This document shows, piece by piece, positions 59,995-64,000 of a DNA stretch of 64,000 nt. This stretch comes from Lepidodermella squamata (lineage: Eukaryota > Gastrotricha): positions 1,798,001 to 1,862,000 of the forward strand of contig JBLDXI010000001.1 in the NCBI GenBank assembly GCA_047495785.1, written 5' to 3'. Under the pieces are notes generated by a model, which saw only the letters and a program-made list of their open reading frames with translations, did not search any database and was not told the origin of the DNA. The position numbers were made by a program, and so were the translations under genes. The first letter of the stretch is position 1, and the number at the start of each line of letters is the position of its first letter.

Positions 59995-61341
59995 TCACTC
60001 AAGAAAAAAGGGTTGCTTTTTACCGAAAAGCGGCTCGTCTTTTGGATGCTCATTAGGGGTGGGTATCTCTTCATTTTTTCTGGGGGTAGAAAGCGGGGGA
60101 GGACGGATATGTGAGCTTACACCTGTGACTACAAGAAAGTTCTCTTTTTTCTTCAGTATCTCGTCACGTGATATTGCTAAGTAGGGCCATTGGCGACCTG
60201 GCCGAAGGTAAGGCTCCAGGAGTACAGCTTGATGTTCGATGGCCGCTTGGACTCGCTTGTCGTCGAACAAGAATTCGAGAAGTCGGCTTTTGTTGATGGT
60301 TTTGGCGGGTAGAGAGTCTGCAAGGTTGAATGTAGGCGTGGGAGTCCGAGGGGGCGTCCAGTCTCCATGCTTTTCGAAATGATTTGCCTTATTCCAGACT
60401 TCCTTCGCCACAGCCTTAACTGGTTCTTTAACTTCAGATCATAAAAATCAGTAAGGAAGCTGTCCAATGACATATGGAAAAGAAAAGTGTTTCAATTAAT
60501 TACCTTCAAGCGTGAGTAACATCGGTTGAACTAACTTAGCTTCTTTTGGAGCTTGCGATGGAGTTGCCGAAGGCTGAAAGTTCGAAAAAATCATTAAAGA
60601 TCTGCCTTTCAATTCAATTGACTGTTTCATACCGGGTGATTGAAAGTTGGCGTTTCGGAATTCATCAGTGGTGTAGTCGGAGGAGGATCCAGCTCACTGG
60701 AAAGTTCGCTGATAAAAGCCGCCTTAATCGAAAGGAAGAAACTTACTGTGGAGTGTGCTTCCTAAAGGCTGCAAGGAAGTGGTTTTTACCGAGAAACGTC
60801 AATTGATGACCTAATTTAGGTAGATGCTTCACCGGCTCTCTACAAAGGTTTAGTTTCTATAGGAATTCAGCTAATAATTGACAACTTACGACATTGATCG
60901 GTAGTCTAAATCCAAAGTTGTGTGTTCGCGTTTCTTTACTAGTAACTCTGGCGACATGTATTCGGGATAGACTGATTGCTTGAGAGGCGGCGGAAACATT
61001 CGTCTTTGAACGACCCGTTTCGAAGTAGTCATCGTTGGCACCCAAATCGGAACATTGAGCTGGCTTTTTCGCTGAGTAGCTGCGTGCCGGAATAGTGTTG
61101 TTATGACATGTTCTCGCTCGCAATCTCCTTCAAAAAGCAATTCTCGGAGGGCTAGGGCAGCGTCGGTTTTCGACTCATTTGTTTTAGTCAGTCGCCTACC
61201 AAGCTGCTTGTCCTTCTCACAATCTCGCAGTCGTTTCTTGTCGGGCTTTCTAACTGAATTCAGCTGTGCCAAATGAGCGTTCATGGACTCATCGTCGACG
61301 GTTACCACGCTTACTGTGGTCGGCTTCATTACGTAATTCAT
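59995..61341 (-). CDS. unrecognised protein, five-exon gene
   Basis: I could join five exons in phase: 61341-about 60892 (start MNYVMKPTTVSVVTVDDES), 60852-60757, 60711-60614, 60571-60503 and 60437-59995. Junctions read SMSEPVKHL, KHTPHELSS, FNHPPSATP and LTLEVKEPV. The product is about 385 residues, basic and Pro-rich in the middle, with no signal peptide, membrane segment or domain that I recognise. A helical stretch (LALRELLFEGDCEREHVITT) and a C-terminal KDEPLFGKKQPFFLE are the most distinctive parts. The start is the first ATG after an upstream in-frame stop. It lies 355 bases downstream of another orphan on the same strand; the last exon of that gene does not join it in frame, so I treat them as separate genes. 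Confidence 0.65.
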
Positions 61342-61695
61342 TTCGAACAAGTCTTAGGCTCATAGAAAAATCTCAGCATTATATCGCAAATCCCGTTATG
61401 ATTTGCATCGCACTTTCGAGGAGGTCATCAATGTTTTATTAAGCGAAGAAAACGATAGACCTAACCCACATTAGAGCAGGTCATTAGGAAAATCCATCGA
61501 GACCTAGCAACGCACCATTCCAAGTGGTCACCTGGCAATCTGGAGCAGTGATTAGCAGCATCGATTTAAAACAACATATGTCTATTACGACACTTCTTCA
61601 ATTTTATTTAGCACCGATAATTTCTACAGAAACAAAATGGGTTTTTTTAATCCAACTGGACATCGGAAAGCACTGACCATGACTAAATGCAGGGA
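61342..61695. other. spacer between two orphan genes
   Basis: No coding exon fits the phases of either neighbour. Presumably the 3' end of the upstream gene and the promoter of the downstream one. Confidence 0.4.
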
Positions 61696-63688
61696 TTAAA
61701 AGTCTACATGAAAATCCTTGTTTGGAAAGTACCTTACCTTCAAAAAGTCAAAATAACGGGTATGATATAGCGTTGAAAGGACAGTTGTAGGTGAGTGGTA
61801 GAAATGATCTAAGCATTCGTTGTAATCGCCCTCCGCGGCAGCTGCTTCGACTTCTTCCGCGTTTGCAGCGCCGCTCAAGCTAACGACGAGGTTTTGTTCT
61901 ACAAAGGGACAGAAAGGAAAGAAGCAAAGTATAAGCGCTGGGGTCTACTGATAACCTAAAATAGGCTAGATTTACCACGAAGCAAACGTTTTTCCTTTCG
62001 GTTTCCGACGAGAGTATGACGGTTAACGTCCTTAGTGAGCCCTGCAGAAATGCGAGGAGGCTTATTCTTTTTCTTCTTCGAGACATTGCGGTCTGGGGTG
62101 AAAACAGCTAACTCTTCTCCGCTATAAACCAAATGCATTAGCAATAGTAAACAATAATTTGCTTATAACTAACTTTACGGCGTAGAAAACGACCTGGCCT
62201 TGGATTGGGCTCGAGATACCATCTTCAGGTAGTGAGTCAGTGAGGCCTTTTCCTTTTCGCTTTTTTCGACGATTCTTTGCAATTTTTGTTGACTCGTCAA
62301 GAGGCTGCTCACGTTCCAATTGATGGAACGGAGTAGGTGACTTGGAGAGAATGCTTATCGAAACCACATGACCATCTGGGTCTTGCAGTGTGGCCGGCAC
62401 AGTTGGTGTCATAGAGGTTCCACTATTGACAATTAGGTCATTCGGAACACTTTCTCGCCTTCCATGACCTGAATTCACGCGAAGGTCGGGTGACTGGCGA
62501 GGTGTGAGAAGCGAAGGCATTTGCTTGCTAGCTATTTTAGCCAGATGTTTGGCCGATGCCGGGAATCCACTCGGAGGCTTACCTGTGACAACGACGCTAT
62601 GTTTTAATACCTCAGTGGGCTTTGAGGAATCAAGGGTAAATGACTTTTCGGTGATGAAAAACGTTTGTTGTGACATCGTGTCGCCTTCATCGTCCGGCTC
62701 AGGGCTGTATTGAACGGCACGATCGACGGTTCTCACGACGGGTTTTACAGGTTCCTGGGACTTGATAGGCTTCGGGAGCTTCTTAATGGGCGGTTTGACC
62801 AGGACTAGCGACATCGTTTTCGACCGATCCATTCGTGCCTTTTCCAGGCCTGAGTTACGCTTCATATCAAAACCAGACCCTTTTACATTGAAATCGACCG
62901 GGGAGTTTTCTTCCATCTTCTGTAGTTTCGTCGTACCTCTGAAGGGAATGATTTTCGGTAGAGGCTTGAATGTATCGCTCATGGGCGGTGGCTGGGAGAT
63001 TTTATCGTCCATCACCTTAGGTCTAGACTTCTGGGTTAATGAAAGGCCTTTGACTGGAGGGGCAAGGCGGCGAGGAATTAGAAGACCGATGCCCTCGCAA
63101 TCCTTCTTCCAGCGAGTAATCCACGTGCTGAGATTGTTCAGGTCAACTACGGAATCTTTAACGTTGGTTTTTTGTTTCCCAGGGGAAACGGACGAATTTT
63201 CTCTAGAGTAAGGCACCATCATTGATGAGGAATGCGTTCTGATAGACGGGCTTTCAAAGGCTTTCCTAGAAGGAGATGCAATCGTCGGCAAGGCCATTGC
63301 CTTCTCAATCTCAGCCTCCGGAACAGGTAATGCAACTCGAATTTTTAAACGATGCTCTTCATTTTGTTTCGATGGAAGCGCATAAGCATTCGAAAGGCGG
63401 GTTGCAGGAATATGTTTGCGATACTTGAGCAGCCGCTCGGGTGATTTTGGCACCGGTGCTGATTTCAGCGAGATTTTTGTCTGGAATTGCTTTCTTTGAA
63501 TAACAGAAATGGAGATTACTGCCGGGTAAATGCATTTTAAAATACCTTGTTGAAAAGCCGGGAGCCCATGCCAACGTTTTGTTTTCTTCGGAATTCGGCT
63601 CCGACAATATTTTGTTGCCAGGCTGCCTCATTTCCGGCATTGAAGGCATTCGCCTGAAGAATATATGTGGTCTTTTATCCGTTAGCAT
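61696..63688 (-). CDS. unrecognised basic, disordered protein
   Basis: Exons: 63688-about 63546 (start MLTDKRPHIFFRRMPSMPEM), 63493-62181, 62126-61978 and 61898-61696. Junctions GFSTRKQFQ, YAVNGEELAVF and LLRGEQNLVV are in phase. The product is about 600 residues, rich in Ser, Pro and Lys with many S-P sites, and therefore probably phosphorylated and largely disordered. A folded-looking part is NLSTWITRWKKDCEGIGLL, and an acidic/aromatic C-terminal segment reads YNECLDHFYHSPTTVLSTLY. There is a Lys-rich cluster (NRRKKRKGKG) that could act as a nuclear signal. No family recognised. The last intron donor (FLK|GTAAGG) has no clear acceptor; the stop at 61696 may be the true end. Confidence 0.68.
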
Positions 63689-64000
63689 GAAAGAATTCTT
63701 ACCCCAAATCCCCCGGCATCAGTCTCACCCTTGTCTCAAAGAACAGAGCATATGGGAAAACAACACCTTCATTGTTCTAATCTCGATGCGAAACACGTAG
63801 AATTGTCAGTGGTTGTTGTTCTCTCATAACTGAATGTAAAACGGCATAACGGTTCGCGCTGATTATTGATTCGCGACCTTGTTTTTACGCTGAATAAAGC
63901 ACGCGCATTTGATGATGTCACTCTCCAACGGCAACGCGTTAATATTTTAACGAGCGGCCAGCCCTCGCTCGTACGCTTGCGCTAGAGGGGGTGTAGGGCT
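63689..64000. promoter_or_regulatory. upstream region of the last gene
   Basis: Contains a CRE-like word (GATGATGTCACTC, about 63912-63924) and GC-rich words near the edge. No ORF. Promoter status is inferred from position only. Confidence 0.35.

Noticed and set aside
61341-61898. Joining the two orphan genes at 60.0-63.7 kb into one
   Set aside because: The last donor of the upstream gene is phase 0 (FLK|GTAAGG), while the only acceptor that keeps the downstream frame needs phase 1; an in-frame stop lies just before the downstream start.

Overview
The window is a stretch of nuclear DNA from a small, compact-genome animal. Nearly every gene is split by short introns (about 45-70 bases) with AT-rich interiors and TTTCAG-like 3' ends. 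The readable proteins are metazoan: CCP/sushi modules, secreted carboxylesterases, C2H2 zinc fingers, phosphatase inhibitor-2, SCPx thiolase, a GalNAc-transferase and METTL1. The mix suits an ecdysozoan (nematode-like or small arthropod-like), but I cannot fix the phylum from sequence alone.

Layout, left to right. A minus-strand gene for a secreted protein with seven CCP modules (0.3-2.6 kb). A carboxylesterase gene, CES-1 (3.0-5.5 kb). A same-strand array of nine small zinc-finger genes plus one broken copy (5.9-11.6 kb). Three more carboxylesterase-like genes, CES-2 to CES-4 (12.1-19.5 kb); the last two have lost the catalytic serine. Then come conserved housekeeping genes: PPP1R2 (21.4-23.8 kb), SCPx (24.0-26.1 kb) and an intronless GalNAc-transferase (26.6-28.4 kb) on the minus strand; and a stand-alone SCP2 (30.3 kb), METTL1 (30.9-31.9 kb) and a four-helix membrane protein with a long disordered tail (36.5-38.9 kb) on the plus strand. 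The 4.5 kb upstream of that last gene is non-coding and looks regulatory. From 39.3 to 59.7 kb lies a second tandem carboxylesterase array, CES-5 to CES-8, all minus strand and with all three catalytic positions occupied. Two unrecognised head-to-tail genes close the window (60.0-63.7 kb).

Mobile DNA is concentrated in the second esterase array. CES-6 carries a 6.6 kb intron filled with a TTAA-flanked MITE fragment, two LINE fragments and a 2.8 kb inverted-repeat DNA element, yet its splice sites and reading frame look intact. A nested pair of pogo/Tigger-like inverted-repeat elements lies between CES-6 and CES-7. A full copy of the MITE sits in an intron of the first zinc-finger gene.

The eight esterase genes share strand, signal peptides and upstream GATA boxes, which suggests (inference) joint expression in gut-like secretory tissue. 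The points most worth a second look are: the zinc-finger family with a repeated N-terminal C-x-H-x3-C-x2-C motif; the pair of serine-less esterase-like proteins with proline-rich tails; the mosaic gene CES-6 with its transposon-filled intron; and the motif-rich non-coding block before the four-helix gene.
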